64,000 nucleotides of DNA from assembly GCA_016647705.1 (NCBI GenBank), contig CM028336.1, positions 13,648,880 through 13,712,879 of the forward strand. The letters are read 5' to 3'. The stretch comes from Eucommia ulmoides (Eukaryota; Streptophyta; Magnoliopsida; Garryales; Eucommiaceae). Both the position numbers and the translations under genes were made by a program. Shown piece after piece: positions 35,325-47,425 of this stretch. A model generated the notes under the pieces. That model saw only the letters and a list, made by a program, of their open reading frames with translations, was not told the origin of the DNA and made no database searches. The first letter of the stretch is position 1. The number at the start of each line of letters is the position of its first letter.

Positions 35325-36802
35325 TGAAGAAGTAGGACAACGGAGTGTAAACGATCAGATCAGACCAAGAACGGTCGAAGAATGGTAGAAATACAAGCAT
35401 GAAGGTAAGATTCTGAAAAGAAGCCCACCGCCGCGACGGTGAAAATACAGAGTGGACCTATTCTTGTTAGGCATCCACCACCGTAGCGGTGAGATCCACT
35501 GCCGCAGTGGTGAAAATGCAGGATGGTCACCAATTTCTCTATCTCCTCTACCGCTGCGGCGATAACTAACCGACATACCCACTGCCGCGATAGTCTCTCT
35601 ATACAAAAATAGATATTTTTAGATATTTTGAGCCCTATAAAACCCTTCATCTCCTCATCTCTTCCAATTTTTATCACCCTCTAAGGCCCTTAGAATATAT
35701 TTAGGGTGAGTTTGAGAGATGTTTGAGGGAGAGCTCTCAACCCGAGGAAGAAAATAAAGAAGAAAGTGATCGTTCTACGATTTTAGCGTCAAATCTTCGG
35801 ATATCGACTAAGTTATTTCATTTCTTTTCTTTGTTTTATTTATTTCAGTAGTTGTTGGGTATGTTTAGTCCACTTTACATTGTATATATGGTTATGGCCA
35901 TTGGCTAAACATAGGTTGTTTAGGGATTAACACTATATTTATGAATATGTTGTTTGATTGAGTTTATGTCTCGTTAGCGGTTGCTCTTCATCATTTTGAT
36001 TGTGTTTATAGTATTGTTTATTTATTATCCTTAGATGGATATATCGAGAATTCAGGGTTTAACACTCGGGAGAGGTAACCCTGGATTCGGATTAAGGTAA
36101 ACAATGCAACGATCCAATAACCCGGGAAAGAGTTAGATTGTGGGCAATCGATGACGTTGGGGCAAGACTCACGTGACCTAGGGTCGTTAAGACATTGAGG
36201 GTGAATTCTTCGTTGACGCGAAGTCATGTATTTTCCCGTCTTACACTCGGGAGAGGTGGCAGGGGAGTTTTCGAACTGAGATTATCGATAGGGTAAACAC
36301 AACGCGACGATCCAATAACCCGAAAGAGAGTTGGATTGTGTGCAATAAATGACGTTGGAGTGAGACTCACATGACCTAGAGTCGTTAAGACATTGAGGGG
36401 GACTTCTTCGTTAACACAAAGTCACCTATTCCCTCGTCTTATACTCGGGAGAGGTGGTGGGAGAGTTTACGAACTGAGATTGTCGAATAAGTCGAATACC
36501 GTTAACATGAACTAAAACAAGATAGAATATGTATTCGTAAACGAAGTTAATCCCTAGATAATCTATTCCCTAAAAACTATCTCATTATTAATATTAGTAT
36601 AGATAATTTAATTAGATTAGTATTAGTATTTAATTTTATTCACATTTATTTTCGCCTAGATGAAGTTAGGTTATGATAATCACAATAATCGATAATAATC
36701 ACAACCAATCCCTATGAACACGATAACCCTAATTCTCCCGATCTATACAAAAACTTGACTCGTACACTTGCGGTGAAAATGGCGATGCGTAATCGCGCTA
36801 CC
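35325..36802 (+). repeat. Element A 3' LTR, 5'-truncated
   Basis: It begins TGAAGAAGTAGG, equivalent to position 21552 of the 5' LTR, and ends GCGCTACCA at 36802 directly before the TSD copy catag. It carries the same 196-bp duplication (units starting about 36096 and 36291), TATAAAA at 35636-35642, and U3 palindromes at 35424-35600. The missing start was deleted after insertion, because the outer TSD is intact. Confidence 0.85.
35636..35642 (+). promoter_or_regulatory. Putative LTR TATA box (element A 3' LTR)
   Basis: TATAAAA within GAGCCCTATAAAACCC. The 5' LTR has CAATAAAACCC at the same place (around 21865), a single-base loss of the TATA box. Confidence 0.5.
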
Positions 36803-37784
36803 ACATAGTCACATGAGTCTTGCCCCAACGTCATTGATTGCACACTTTCTAACTCCTTATCGGGTTATTAGAACGTGGCATTTAACCCTAGTCCGAATTC
36901 GGGGTTACCTCTCCTGAGTGTCAAACTCTGATTTCTCAGTATATCTAAACAAGTATATAATGGAAATACAAGAACGGTAAACACAATGGAATAGTGAAGA
37001 ACAACTGTTAAAGAAACACAACTCAAAGAAACGACATTTTCATAAATATTTTTAATCCCTAGACAAAATTCATTTAGCTTATGGCCATAACAATTTATAC
37101 AATGAAAAACGAGCTAAACATGATCAACAAACTACCGAAGTTAAGAAATGAAAGAAAATGAACGAAAGACTTAGCTGTTATCCGAAGATTTGGCACTAAA
37201 CCCGTTCAACGATCGCTTCTCCTTCTTTGCAACGTGTTATTCTCTATCAGATTTGGTTGAGCACTCCCCAAAACACTCTCTACTATATTCTAATCCTAGG
37301 AGCTCTCTTCTAGCTGAAATAGAGGAGATGAGAAAGGATATAGGGAACAAAATATCACAAATTATCTAAAATTACACTTTACAGTTGTTGGGGTCACCGT
37401 CGCGGCGGTGGTCATGTCGGCAAGGTCACCGTTGCGGCGATGGGCACAATAGGCAACTTCTTTGCATTTTCACCACTGCGGCAGTGATTCACTACTACAG
37501 TAGTGATTCACTGCTGCGGTGGATTTTTGCATTCTCAGTATTCTCACCGTTGCGGCGGTGGGTTGCAGCTTTCAAACAAATGCCTTTTTGTTTATTTTCC
37601 CACCGTTCTTCGACCAACTTGCTCCGATTAGCTTGATATTCCATCATTTTAGTTCATTTTCAACCCAAATACCTATATAATACAAAAACACATAAAAATG
37701 TATTGAAACGTAATAAAACATAATAAACATACTCGAAAACTAACAGGTTCGGTTTGAAAATAGATAGGTAAATTACACCTATCA
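36803..37784 (-). repeat. Athila-like solo LTR, right part (minus strand)
   Basis: It begins with the second copy of the CATAG duplication (36803-36807) and continues TCACATGAGTCTTG exactly as an uninterrupted family LTR reads (complement of 60884-60902). It ends with the LTR start TGATAGGTGTAATTTACC, complement of 37767-37784. U3 palindromes lie at about 37395-37565. Together with 21002-21438 it forms an LTR of about 1.4 kb. Confidence 0.8.
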
Positions 37785-39416
37785 CTTACAACTTTTGGTT
37801 CATTCTCAAGTTTAAAGTTACAGTCATCCTATGACTACAGTATGATTGAGCTTTTATCCTCAAGTTATAAATAATTTTTCCTAGGACTCTAGGGTACCAA
37901 CATCATTTCCTTTGTCAAAATATGGACCATGGCTCCTAAGAATTAATGATAGAAATATCCTTCTTTTTTCTTTTCAAAGTTAGGATATTTTCTCCTAGAA
38001 CTTGGTGACAAACTCATCTTTTCCTTACTAATTGATCACAGTTCTTAGGGCCTAGTGACAAAACTATCCTATATTTTTCGATGGATTATTTTTCATATTT
38101 GTTTATTAATAATAAGATTTTTCTATTTTATTCTCAAACATAGATCATTTTTCCCTAGGACCTAATGGCAGAACTTATCCTTTATCTTCCTCAAAATATG
38201 GATTATCATTCCTAGAACTTAAGGAAAGGTTTGAGACACTTTTGATCTCATGATATCTACTGAGGGTGCATTATTATGTCAGTCTGACTAGTAAACCTTA
38301 GGTGGCCTCTTATCAGGATATATTTTGATTGGCTTAAGGAATTTTGAACCTAACCAAAATGTCTTCCTATTAGTGCATAACTCCTACTGTATAGGATTTG
38401 TGGGAGATGACACTATGCTCAGGACATGACATGCATCTACTAGGAAACGATGACCCGAGATATGCTTACTATTTGTATCACTCAATCCTGATTCGACTGT
38501 GTGACGATACTTTCTTATATTTTGGTTGTTTAATGTTATTTTGCACAATCGAAGTAGATTACTTCGTGTTGTCCTAGTGGGTGAACCTTGGACAACTTTG
38601 TTTAGTAAAGGATATGATTATTTGTTTGTTTGAGGTGGATCTTTTTGTAATTGTGACTTTATAAAAGTAAGTTGTAAGTGGATTATTACAAATGCAATGG
38701 GCATTTATGATTTGTTGTTTGTTTTTGCTGGTTTATTGTGTTAAGTAGAATAAAGATTCTTATTCTTTCCTGCAGCTTATTGCGTATTCAAATTTTTTAA
38801 AATGAATTTCAGTGCTGAGCAAGCTTGTAATGCGTGGTATAGAACAAGAAGTCTTGCACTAATTATTATTCCCCTATTTGTTCTAGAAAGGTATGCTATA
38901 TACTTAGTATAACAGTAATCCAAATAATTGTACATAAATTAAAAATGATATCTCTCTCCAAGATAAGTGTCCTAAGTAGATTAGGGTTTTGGTTATCCTC
39001 TATCCTAAGCTCACTTAAGTGGCTTTGTCTTTTCTTCTAGCGTATCCTAAAAATTTCAGTTTCTAGACCTTCAAACCTCCGACGTCCTCCCTAGGGAAAC
39101 ATCCATCTCAGTTTGGTGGCCCGAGCAAGAAAAAGTTCATACTTGGATCCCGGGGAAGGAACCCCCCGGCCTTTACTAACTTCTCTTTCTAACTTAAGGG
39201 TTTTTAGGGCTTAGATTGGCGTGATAAAATCATCGACCTCAGCCCCTACTGCTGGCCTCTCTATCCTTAAGAGGGTTACAACTTGGGTTTTCTATCAATG
39301 TTATCCAATGCAAAGTAAGTGCTTGTGCTTTAGAAAGAGTATACAGTAATGTAAATGCAGATATATAAAGACAATATTTAAATGCAGTATTTAAAGACAG
39401 TAAATGTAAATGTAGT
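37785..39416 (-). mobile_element. Tat/Ogre-like element, 5' internal segment (minus strand, between nested insertions)
   Basis: It continues 18890-21001 after removal of the solo LTR, starting with the second TSD copy cttac (37785-37789). It includes the minisatellite 37850-38240 (inverted match to 2570-2905) and, at 39040-39320, a block homologous to 1480-1740 reversed ('gcagtaggggctgaggtcg', 'cacgccaatctaagccc'). The right edge 39412-39416 (gtagt) is the TSD of element B. No open reading frame is evident. Confidence 0.65.
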
Positions 39417-40588
39417 TGATGAATGGTCTATTTATCAACAAATCAAGTATTTTTAGGTTCAAATATTTGTGTGTTTTCATACATTTTTGTTAGTTTAATA
39501 TGTTTTTGAGTTGATTTATAGGTTTATAAATAAATGGGTGAAAAGATGCAAAATCGGTTCAGGTGCAGTAACTTCAAGGATAACTTTTACTACGATTCAA
39601 TTAGATTTTGGAAAATCTCAAAACATGGAAGTTGTAGATATACATCTTATCTTTCCACAAGTTTTTGAATCACCTCAATTAGAGTTTATAAAAAATAGAT
39701 TTGTCCAAAATAAGAACCTGGTATAGGTACTGCCTTGAGCATCGCTGCATCGAACTTTTCCATCACAGCAGGGATGATCTGACAATAAGTTTTTGCCTTC
39801 CCATCGTTGCAGCGACCCGACACCAGCTGGTATTGATATTTTTGTGATATTTTGCATTCCCACTTATTCCCACAAGACCAAGAACGTTTTGGGGACATTT
39901 TTAGGAGCTCAAGATCATACCAAGCAAGAGGAATAATAAATTGGAGAAAAGAAAATAAGATCGGAGCGGATTTTACAGACGTGGAATCATCCATTCTTTA
40001 GATATCAACTATTCTCCCTTGTTTCTCTCTTTTATTCTTAACTCTTGTTGGTTTTTTGATCGTGTATATATCATTTTAAGTTGAATATTTGGTTATGGCC
40101 ATGAGCTAAACGTTTATTATTTAGGGATTGAGGAAATTTACATATACTATGTTTGAGTAATTCTATATTTCGTTATCGGTTGTTCTTCCCCATTCAATTG
40201 TATTTACTATTATTTTACTTCCATTGTATGATTGTTATGATATTTTGGTTTATTTGAGAATACGAGGTTTGATACTCGTGAGAGATAACCTCAAATTCAG
40301 ACTAGAATTTAAACACAACGCGATGTTCTAATGTTTCGGGAGATTATTAGAAAGTGTATAATCCGTGAGGTTGGGGTGAGACTCATGTAATCGTTTAGAC
40401 GCTAGATAGAGATATCGGTATTGACACGAATTGCATATTCATTCACTTTACACTCAGGAGAGGTAGTGAGTGAATTTTAGACACCTAGATTGTCGGATAG
40501 ATTAATGACCGTTAATGTAAATTATACTAAATCAAACATATTTAAGTGAACGAAGTTAATGCCTAGATAATTTATTCCCATTAATGTT
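39417..40588 (+). repeat. Element B 5' LTR, main part
   Basis: Starts TGATGAATGGTC. The U3 (to about 39830) has 'gtttataaataaatgggtg' and a few weak palindromes (CATCGCTGCATCGA near 39739) and does not align with the A/C/E U3. From about 40030 on it rejoins the common R-U5 sequence. The LTR breaks at 40588 (TSD atgtt, 40584-40588) and resumes at 46071. Confidence 0.8.
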
Positions 40589-41973
40589 TGGTAGTGCATA
40601 CATACGTCGCTACTTTCACCGCAAGTGTACAGGTCAAGTTTTAGTATAATCTGGAAGAGTAAGGGTTGTCATATCCACAGGGATTGGTGTAGACAGTCAT
40701 TGAGTACTGCGATTATTATAACCTAACTTTATCTAGGCAATAAAAATGTAGTTTTTATAATTAAATATACTAATCTAAATTAAACTAATTAAACTAATAT
40801 TACTAATATAGACATTTATGGGAGTAATTTGCCTAGGGATTAATTTAGTCCACTTCAACGTGTTCGATTCAATCTAGTTTACATTAATAGCATTCATCCT
40901 ATCCGACAATCTCATTATCAAAATCTCACTCACTACCTCTCCCGAGTGAAAAGTGAGTGAATATGTGACTTTGTGTCAACGCCGAAGTCCCCCACGAGAG
41001 TCTATACGACACTTGTTCACTTGAGTCTCACCCCAACGTCACGGATTGTACACTTTCTAACTCCCTCCTAGGTTATTAGATCGTCACGTTGTATTTAAAT
41101 CCTAGTCCGAATCTGGGGTTACCTCTACCGAGTGTTAAACCCCAATTTCTCAATATATGTAAACAAGCATATAAATATGACAAAATGGTAAACACAATCG
41201 GATAAAGATAAACAACCATTAACAAAACATCAATTTTATTCAAACACGTTTTTGTGGAGTTAATCGCTCCCTAAACAATATATGTTTAGCTACATTTGGC
41301 CATAGCCCAATATACAATAATACATAAGATAAATATATACAAACTACCAACCAAATCTAAGAATAAAAGAGAGAAATGCAGAGACTAGCTGTTATCCAAA
41401 GATCCGTCGCTAAAATCGCTCCGAGAACGCTTCATCCTTTTTGGCGTAGTGATCTTCTCTTGGTCGATAGGATTTAGAGCTCTCAATCTACTCCCAAAAT
41501 GTTCTTAGGTATTAGGAGCGAAAGGTAGATATTTATAGGATTCTAAAATATCAACAAAATATCCTCAAATATCTAAACTATCTGCAGAGTCACCGCTACG
41601 ATGGTGGGCATACCGACAGGGTCACCTCTGCGGCGGTGGCTTTATTGCTGTAGTGGTGCAATAGTAGGCAAACTCTCTGTATTTTCACCACCGCGGTGGT
41701 CCATTCAGCAAACTCTCTGTATTTTCACCGTTACAATGGTGGTTTCATCGCTGTGGCGGTGGATGCAAGCTTCTGAATAATGCCTTTCTGCTCGTTTTCC
41801 CACCGTTCTTCTACTACTTTGATTGTTTAGGATCGTTTTAGTCTCTTTTTACCCCCAAATACCTAATTTAAAACAAAATAAATAAAAACATATTAAAACA
41901 TAATAAAACGCTATAAAATACTCGAAAACTAACAAAATCGGCTTGGAAATAAATAGATAAATTACACCTATCA
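40589..41973 (-). repeat. Element C 3' LTR
   Basis: Minus-strand ends are TGATAGGTGTAATTTATC (from 41973) and GCACTACCA (to 40589). Palindromes lie at 41585-41765, for example CACCACCGCGGTGGTCC on the plus strand. Confidence 0.85.
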
Positions 41974-41990
41974 AATACCCCTAAACTTAG
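41974..41990 (-). promoter_or_regulatory. Element C polypurine tract
   Basis: The minus strand reads CTAAGTTTAGGGGTATT, touching the LTR start TGATAGG. It is equivalent to AAGTTTGGGGGTATT in B and E. Confidence 0.75.
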
Positions 41991-43549
41991 AATTTCGCTA
42001 GTCTTTGAGCAAAACACTCACACTAAAATAAAAAATACAACTAAATTAAATAACATGAACAACTTAAACACAAACAATCTAAACATAACGATATGCGAGT
42101 TTTGAATTCTTCTATCGACCAAAATATTTTTCCCTCAACAACCCCCTATCATATCGAGTTTAAGAGTAAAACACACCATGTGGTGTTCTCAAATTTTGAC
42201 ATTCAATAATGGTAAACGCCATTCTAGATCCTTTCAATGTGTGTGTACGGGACTGAATGATATAACTATCCAACAATTGGATTTGATTATCCACCAACAA
42301 AACTCACGACTTATATCATAAAGAATTAGGATATTTATATGCCTGATTGGGTTCCACTCTCTACTAATGTAGGCTTGAGAGTTCAAAAAGATCAATAGGT
42401 CTTGATTCGGTTTGAAACAATGGCCAAGGGTATATCGGGAATATAAAATAGGTTAACATTGTTAACTTAACGATCCCCAAAGCACAATGCTTGGCACAAA
42501 ATCACTCTCGAACCCCCATAGATAAATTGGAAACAACTCTAAACATACATTTAAGACCGACGTACTCACTTATCAAAAGAAACAGAAATTAAACAATATT
42601 TACATACGTTTTTTTTTTTTTTTTTTTTTTGAAGAACCATACCCCGAAACTTATTTGATTTTTACAATTTCATGGGTGTGGTTAAAATGAAATAAAAAAA
42701 ATGACAAGTGAGTATTCGAATACCTAACCAATCAGAAGTTCGCCCTAAACCTAACCGCCCACTTCAAGTAGCATACACGAATGCTAACTTGATTCACTCA
42801 AATTGTGCCTTTAGTTTAGCGATATAGGTTTGGAAAGAATTCAATTGGCTAGGGTATTTGTTATGTGTTCAAAATTGAAACGGCTAATAGGCTTCGATAG
42901 GGTAACAAGGGATAAACATATAGCAAGGTAGGCTTTAAACGCTTAAGCGAATCAAATGAATGCCTAAATCATATCTCCTGAACTACCTCGCCTAGGATTT
43001 CGCCTCAAGTTTCCCCTCAATCAGGTTCTAGAATCCGTAAATTGTCATGAGTTTGGCTAATCGATAATTGGCCTCAAATCAACTGAATAACTATACATTG
43101 AGTCTACGTGCTCGTGCAAATTAGGATCTACAATAACTTTTATCAAAATGCATTGTCAAGCACACAAAACACACATGAATGATCATTACCCTTGACATCG
43201 AAAAACAACCAGGGGGTAATATCATCATTGGGTAATGGCCTAGATGAACACAAAACTCAGCATGCAACAACAACAAATATAAACACATTCTACACTAAAC
43301 AAACATGTAAACAATTTAACTAAACATACTAACATAATAAAATACTATACATCACCTCCAAACTTAAAATGGACAATGTCCACAACGACCCATCAGCGAT
43401 CCCAATGAAAGCATAAAGCATTATAATGAAGACGAGAGTTTAAAACACGTACCTAGGAAGCAAAAGATTCTCGCCTCCGAATCAAATCGGCGGTGATGGA
43501 TTTAACTTATTTTTTACTTGGGTTGCCTCCAAAGAACCGTGTGGTTTAT
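41991..43549 (-). other. Element C non-coding 3' region
   Basis: Homologous to 33770-35320, 47426-49042 and 56014-57534. Extra polypurine-like tracts lie at 42640-42657 and 43351-43366 (minus-strand AAGTTTCGGGGT and AAGTTTGGAGGTGA). A T run lies at about 42609-42630. No coding frame is conserved among copies. Confidence 0.7.
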
Positions 43550-44533
43550 TGTCCTCCACCCGATATGGAGAAGTTTTCCTAAACAATAGGTTTCCGCCCA
43601 TAGTAAGTGTCGTACAACACCACATATGGGTCTTGATTCAAAACGCCCTCAAGACTGGCGAGATTTGGCATTATTTGGCCCGAGCTTTTAACTCGATTCG
43701 TTGCCAGCTCATGTGCTTAGTAGGCATGAAATAACGGTACTAATGGTGGTGAAGAATAAGTGAATAACATCAGATCCTCGTAGATGTGATCATCTTGGAT
43801 CGATGGTGGCATCACAATTTGGATCTCCAATGGTGAAGAATCACAATCGTTGATCCATGCTTGGGTTCCTGTTTCATTCGATTCATTGCTATTGAATTCA
43901 CCCAAGTTCCTTCCACTCATTTTCGATTCCCCACAGTGGCTTTCACATGATATGGATTGTGTATCTTCCAGTGCCACTATGTCTGACTCGGCCTCAATGA
44001 AGTAGATTAGCTGACCGATTTGCATCTGAAGAGACGTTACAGTCGTATCAATTTCATAGCAGACCGTCTCGATATTGTCAAGACAATCCTTGTGCTCATT
44101 GATCCTGTCATTCGTTTTTCTCCAAGAAGTCTAAGTCTCCCCCATAAATTCAGCGAACATGGTTTCCATTGCAGAAATGACTCCTTCTGTTGGTCTAGAA
44201 TGTCAATCCATGGCTCTGAAATAGTGAAACTATCTCCCAAGCTTTGGTAGCTTGTTGAATAATTCCAATAGTGAAAATCATACTCCATATCTTCCAGTAC
44301 CCGATAGGCTTCGTCTGCGGTTAATTGGTCGAAAGAGGTGGTACCATTTTCTCTTTCTACCCAATTTCTGGTTGCGGCTAATAACCCATCGAGGAAGTTC
44401 AATAGTTGACACTCCCTTGGGAAACGATAATTCAGAAACCGGAATAGTAATTCCTTGTATCGATCCTAAGCACTGTAAAACAGCTTATAATCCCATTGAA
44501 AGAAATGCAAAAGTACTTGTCGATCTAATATCT
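43550..44533 (-). pseudogene. Element C gag-like pseudogene
   Basis: The frame runs from the equivalent of the family start codon (ATG changed to ATA near 44533) to a stop near 43560. Open segments are 44402-44037 (LLAATRNWVERENG, then DEAYRVLEDMEYDFHYW) and, after a frameshift, 44025-43717 (MQIGQLIYFIEAESDIVALE, then SIQDDHIYEDLM). The tail DPYVVLYDTYYGRKP is readable on the minus strand around 43620-43575. The N-terminal half follows the Athila-type Retrotrans_gag pattern. The C-terminal half is specific to this family. It begins shortly after the primer-binding site, and no protease or polymerase follows it. Confidence 0.7.
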
Positions 44534-44653
44534 TCAAGTACCCTGCAGGAAAAACAAAAACAAAACTACAAAGAAAAAATTACAAACAAAAGAAATACCT
44601 AAATTAAAATCAAGTTATTTACTCACAACATCAACAACAATCTAAAAACACAA

Positions 44654-44671
44654 TCCCTGACAACGACGCCA
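44654..44671 (-). promoter_or_regulatory. Primer-binding site, tRNA-Asp type (element C)
   Basis: Minus-strand TGGCGTCGTTGTCAGGGA, six bases from the LTR end at 44678, in the phrase AGTTTTTGGCG. Three changes from the usual Athila tRNA-Asp site. Confidence 0.8.
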
Positions 44672-44677
44672 AAAACT

Positions 44678-46065
44678 TGGTAACGCGTAGATATGTCGCT
44701 ACTTTCATCGCAAGTGTACGGGTCAAGTTTTAGTATAGTTTGAAAGAGTAAGGATTTTCGTATCCATCGGGATTAGTGTAGACGGTCGTTGAGTACCGCG
44801 ATTATCATAACCTAACTTTATCTAGGTAAAAAAAATGTAGTTTTTATAATTAAATATACTAATCTAAATTAACCTAATTAAACTAATATTACTAATATAG
44901 ACGTTTATGGAAGTAAATTGTCTAGGAATTAATTTCGTCCACTCAAACGTGTTTGATTAGATCTAATTTACATTAACAGCGTTCATTTTATCTGATAATC
45001 TCGGTATTGAAATCCCACTCACTACCTCTCTCGAGTGTAAAGTGAGTGAATATGTGACTTCGTGTCAACACCGAAGTCCTCCTCGAGCGTCTATATGATA
45101 CTTGGTCACATGAGTCTTACCTCAACGTCACGGATTGTACAATTTCTAACTCCCTCCTGGGTTATTAGATCGTCGCGTTGTGTTTAAACCCTAATATGAA
45201 TTTGGGGTTACCTCTCCCGAGTGTCAAATCCTGATTTCTCAATATATCTAGCAAGCATATAAATATAACAAAATGGTAAACACAATTGGATAGATAAACA
45301 ACCGTTAACAAAACATCAATTTTATTCAAACACGGTTTCGTGGAGTCAATCGCTCCCTAGACAATATATGTTTAGCTACACTTGGCCATGACCCAATATA
45401 CAATAATACATAAGCTAAATATATACAAACTATCAACCAAATCTATGAATAAAATAGAGAAACAAGGAGACTAACCGTTATGAGAAGATCCGTCGCTAAA
45501 ACCAATCTGAGAACGCTTCCTCCTTTTTGGCATGGTGATCTTTTCTTGGTGGATAAGGTTTGGAGCTCTCAAACCACTCCCAAATCATTCTTAGGTGTTG
45601 GGGGCAAAGGGTGGATATTTATAGGATTCCAAAATATCCACAAAATGTCCTAATATATCTAAACTGTTTGCAGAGTCACCGCTGCGGCGGTGGGCAGGTC
45701 GGCAGGGTCACTGCTGCAGCAGTAGCTTGATCGCTGCAGCGGGGGAATAGTAGGCAAACTCTCTATATTTTGACCACTGCAATGGTGAGTTCACCACTGC
45801 GGTGGTGGTCCATTCAGCAAACTCTCTTTATTTTCACCGCTGCGGCGGCAATTGATGCAAGCTTATGAATAATGCATTTTTGCTCGTTTTTCCACCGTTC
45901 TTCCACCACTTTGATCGTTTACGACCGTTTTAGTCTCTTTTCACCCCAAATACTTAATTTAAGACAAAATAAATAAAAAAGTATTAAAAAAATACAAAAT
46001 GCTATAAAAATACTCGAAAACTAACAAAACCGGTTTGGGAATAAATAGATAAATTACACCTATCA
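44678..46065 (-). repeat. Element C 5' LTR
   Basis: 1388 bp with the same ends as the 3' LTR (minus-strand TGATAGGTG...GCGTTACCA). A TATA box (TATAAATA on the minus strand, 45616-45623) lies just downstream of the palindrome array 45676-45855, which includes TCACCGCTGCGGCGGTGGG. Confidence 0.85.
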
Positions 46066-46070
46066 ATGAT

Positions 46071-46289
46071 ATTCTTAATATTTTAGTTTAATTAGTTTAG
46101 TTTAGTTATATATTTTTACAAAAAACCAAAAATTGGAACACCTAAATAAATTCGATTACGATAATCGCGATACATAGCGACAATTTAATCCAATCCCTGT
46201 GAATACGACAACTCTACTCATCACCATTCTATTAAAACTTGGCCTCGTGCACTTGCGAGTATTTCAAAGTGATTAAAACATCGCCAACA
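46071..46289 (+). repeat. Element B 5' LTR, terminal part
   Basis: Resumes the LTR after element C and its TSD (46066-46070) at ATTCTTAATATTTTAG, identical in order to uninterrupted 52406 onward. Ends ATCGCCAACA before AGTTTTTGGTGCC. Confidence 0.8.
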
Positions 46290-46295
46290 AGTTTT

Positions 46296-46313
46296 TGGTG
46301 CCGTTGCTGGGGA
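46296..46313 (+). promoter_or_regulatory. Primer-binding site, tRNA-Asp type (element B)
   Basis: TGGTGCCGTTGCTGGGGA, two transitions from the standard Athila tRNA-Asp site, six bases after the LTR end. Confidence 0.8.
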
Positions 46314-46423
46314 TTGGTTTTTAGATTGTTGTTGATATTGTAAGTAACTTGATTTTTATTTAGGCATTTGTTTTATTTTTAATTTGTGTTTTTAGTTTTG
46401 TTTGTTTTACGAGGTGCTTTAAG

Positions 46424-47425
46424 ATGTCTCATCAAAAAGTCCTTTTGAGTTTTTCTCAACGGGATTTTGAATCGTTTTATTGTGCTTGGGATAGATATAA
46501 AGAGTTGCTCTTTTGGTTTCCAAATTATAGTTTCCCGAAGGAGTGTCAATTACTGAATTTCCTCGACGGGTTACAAGCCACAACCAGAAATTTGGTAGAA
46601 GGAGGAAATGATACCACTTCTTTTTACAACCTAATCGCGGATGATGCTTATTGGTTGTTGGAAGACATGGCGAAGTTTGATTTTCATTATTGGAATTATT
46701 CAACAAGTTACCAAAGCTTGGGTGATAGTTCCCCCACCCTGAAAAAGATGTTCGCTGAATTTATGAGGGAGACTCAGGCTTTTTGGATGGAAACGAATTA
46801 TCATCTTAATGAGCATGAGGACCGTCTTAACAATATTGAGATGACCTGCATTGAAATAGATATGACCGTAAAGTCTATTGAGATGTAAATCGGTCAACTT
46901 ATTTTCTTTATTGAGGCCGAGTCAGAAGTGATGGGACTGAGAAACATACAAGTCACATCCATATGTGAAAGCCACTAGGAGGAACCAAATGCAAGCGGGA
47001 GGATATTGGGAGCATTCAACGACAATGATTCGAATGAGATGAAAACCCAAGAATAGATTAACAATGAAAAATCACATGATGACAATTGTGATTCTTCACC
47101 ATTTGTGATCCAAATTTTGATGCCACCACCGATCTAAGACGATCAAATCTATGAAGATTCGATGTGGCTCACTTGTTCTCCACTGTTTTTAACTTCGTTC
47201 ATTCAAACTTCCCAAGCACATAAGCCAGAGAAGAATCAAGTTGAGAACACGTGCCGATTAATGCCACATTTCGCCGAGCTTGAGGGCGTTCTGAACCAAG
47301 ACTCGTATGTTGTGTTGTATGACACATACTATGGGCGAAAATCACTTTTGACTAGCCCTTCTCCGTGTCAAGCAGAGAATATTAAACCAAGCGCTTCTTG
47401 GGAGGCAACCCAAGTTTTCAAATAA
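46424..47425 (+). pseudogene. Element B gag-like pseudogene (334 codons, four in-frame stops, no frameshift)
   Basis: One continuous frame from ATG 46424 to TAA 47423-47425, interrupted only by stops at 46886, 46976, 47054 and 47135. Residues about 20-100 carry the Athila-type gag pattern (FYCAWDRYKELLFWFPNYSF, QLLNFLDGLQATTRN, DDAYWLLEDMAKFDFHYWNY). Residues about 105-155 are charged with heptad-like spacing (NEHEDRLNNIEM) and may form a coiled coil. The tail includes EDSMWLTC and DSYVVLYDTYYGRKS. At least two stops arise from CAA to TAA and one from TGG to TAG when compared with sisters. The product would be a particle protein. It is longer than the gag domain alone but much shorter than a gag-pol. 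Confidence 0.75.

Larger units (their letters stand above)
21439..36802 (+). mobile_element. Element A: non-autonomous Athila-like LTR retrotransposon, split by a Tekay element
   Basis: Full extent of element A with 5-bp TSD catag (21434-21438 and 36803-36807). Order: 5' LTR, tRNA-Asp-type primer-binding site, gag-like frame, nested Tekay (24001-33562), end of the gag-like frame, non-coding 3' region, truncated 3' LTR. Both LTRs share a 196-bp internal duplication absent from every other copy in the window, which ties them together. LTR ends differ by about 9 percent over 117 bp counted by eye. Without the Tekay insert the element is about 5.8 kb and has no pol. Confidence 0.85.
40589..46065 (-). 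mobile_element. Element C: non-autonomous Athila-like LTR retrotransposon (minus strand)
   Basis: A complete 5477-bp element with TSD atgtt (40584-40588) and atgat (46066-46070), one mismatch. LTRs are 1385 and 1388 bp, about 11 percent different over the first 165 bp counted by eye. On the minus strand the order is 5' LTR (46065-44678), primer-binding site, gag-like pseudogene, non-coding 3' region with polypurine-like tracts, terminal polypurine tract and 3' LTR (41973-40589). No pol genes. It is the clearest uninterrupted example of the family in the window. Confidence 0.9.

Noticed and set aside
46419..46897. Minus-strand open frames opposite the element B gag-like frame
   Set aside because: Shadows; similar antisense frames occur opposite the gag-like frame in E (55067-55539) because the sense strand is conserved.
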